Origin: Phycisphaerae bacterium
GTDB lineage: Bacteria > Planctomycetota > Phycisphaerae > Sedimentisphaerales > SG8-4
Reading direction: 5' to 3'
Assembly: GCA_030613765.1 (NCBI GenBank)
Contig: JAUWLI010000186.1
Location: 1-6,265, forward strand
DNA length: 6,265 nt
Shown here: in pieces, positions 5,862 through 6,265 of the stretch
Layout of the letters: each line of letters starts with the position of its first letter
Numbering within the stretch: the first letter of the stretch is position 1
Program-made: the position numbers and the translations under genes
Notes under the pieces: model-generated
What the model was told of the DNA's origin: nothing
Databases searched by the model: none
What the model saw: only the letters and a program-made list of their open reading frames with translations

Positions 5862-6265
5862 ATGGAAGTTGGCCTAAGAGCGCTCGCGTTGATAATTGAT
5901 CTGCCAATCTGTTTCTTCTCGATTCCGCTGGTTCTAAGTGGTACAGGATGGATTGTTGAAAAGTCCGGTAGTTTTGCCCTGCTTATTGTGCCGTTTTGGT
6001 TCGCTCTGCTTATCGCCTGGCCTTTTCTTTACTTTGGCCTCACCACGGGCTTGTGGGGCAAAACACCCGGCAAATTCATATGCCGCCTGGAAGTGGTTTA
6101 TGCCGGGAATCGGCCGGGAATTTTAAGGGCACTGGGCCGGGAAACGCTGAAACTGTTGGCAATCGGCACTGGCATTGGTGCGCTGTTATGTGCTTTTCAA
6201 ATTGCCTATCAGGGCACAACCTGGTACGACCAAATCTGCGGGACGGTCGTGCAGTTCAGACCATA
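5862..6265 (+). CDS. RDD family membrane protein (3' end at window edge)
   Basis: 134 complete codons are visible. The ATG follows AAGGA (5849-5853) with 8-nt spacing, and an in-frame TAA at 5847-5849 excludes a longer start. RDD family hallmarks are Arg6 at the start of the first helix and Asp13 within it (RALALIID), the loop WGKTPGKFICRLEVV (65-79), LGRETLK (91-97), and the closing WYDQICGTVVQ (121-131) with Asp123 as the probable second conserved aspartate. Hydrophobic segments lie at about 7-27, 38-62 and 98-117. RDD proteins are small integral membrane proteins of mostly unknown role; some have been linked to transport or stress. The last two bases in the window are TA, so the next base decides between a stop and Tyr; the family pattern is already complete, so the gene probably ends here or soon after. 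It follows the DUF3999 gene on the same strand and is likely co-transcribed. Confidence 0.88.
   Translation, partial: MEVGLRALALIIDLPICFFSIPLVLSGTGWIVEKSGSFALLIVPFWFALLIAWPFLYFGLTTGLWGKTPGKFICRLEVVYAGNRPGILRALGRETLKLLAIGTGIGALLCAFQIAYQGTTWYDQICGTVVQFRP

Noticed and set aside
5938..6126. A 62-codon plus-strand frame overlapping the RDD gene
   Set aside because: The alternative frame carries clear RDD motifs and a good ribosome site; this one has neither.

Overview
The window looks like chromosomal DNA of a Gram-negative, probably free-living bacterium. A lipid A-type acyltransferase implies an outer membrane. An exported FAD-dependent oxidoreductase whose nucleotide-binding end runs into a discoidin-like segment is a combination I associate with the Planctomycetes/Lentisphaerae/Verrucomicrobia group, so a Planctomycetes-like (perhaps Phycisphaerae-related) host is my best guess. 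This is inference from protein style, not a database match. I see no mobile element, CRISPR array, tRNA or rRNA.

Layout. (1) Positions 1-647, minus strand: the N-terminal 215 residues of a putative lipoprotein FAD-dependent oxidoreductase, cut by the left edge. (2) Positions 648-883: a divergent control region with a good sigma70-like promoter (TTGACA, 16 bp, TAAAAT) facing right, a small inverted repeat upstream of it, and a weaker candidate promoter facing left. (3) Positions 884-1843, plus strand: an LpxL/HtrB-type lipid A acyltransferase. The promoter lies so close to its ATG that the message may be leaderless. (4) Positions 1844-2040: a non-coding gap with weak promoter-like elements and no convincing terminator. 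(5) Positions 2041-6265, plus strand: a tightly ordered set of three genes, namely a DUF2339 polytopic membrane protein, a DUF3999 exported protein with a C-terminal membrane anchor, and an RDD-family membrane protein that reaches the right edge with at most its last codons missing.

How they may work together. The right-hand three genes are all envelope proteins of poorly understood function. DUF2339 and DUF3999 are separated by 18 bp and are, to my recollection, neighbours in other bacteria such as pseudomonads, so a membrane protein with a periplasmic partner is the most reasonable reading. The DUF3999 protein carries an internal duplication of a discoidin-like beta-sandwich pattern. DUF2339 repeats a WAV-x-G hydrophobic block. 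The acyltransferase is an envelope enzyme too but has its own promoter and may be a separate unit. Nothing here is clearly a new system; the DUF2339-DUF3999-RDD cluster is the part most worth pursuing.
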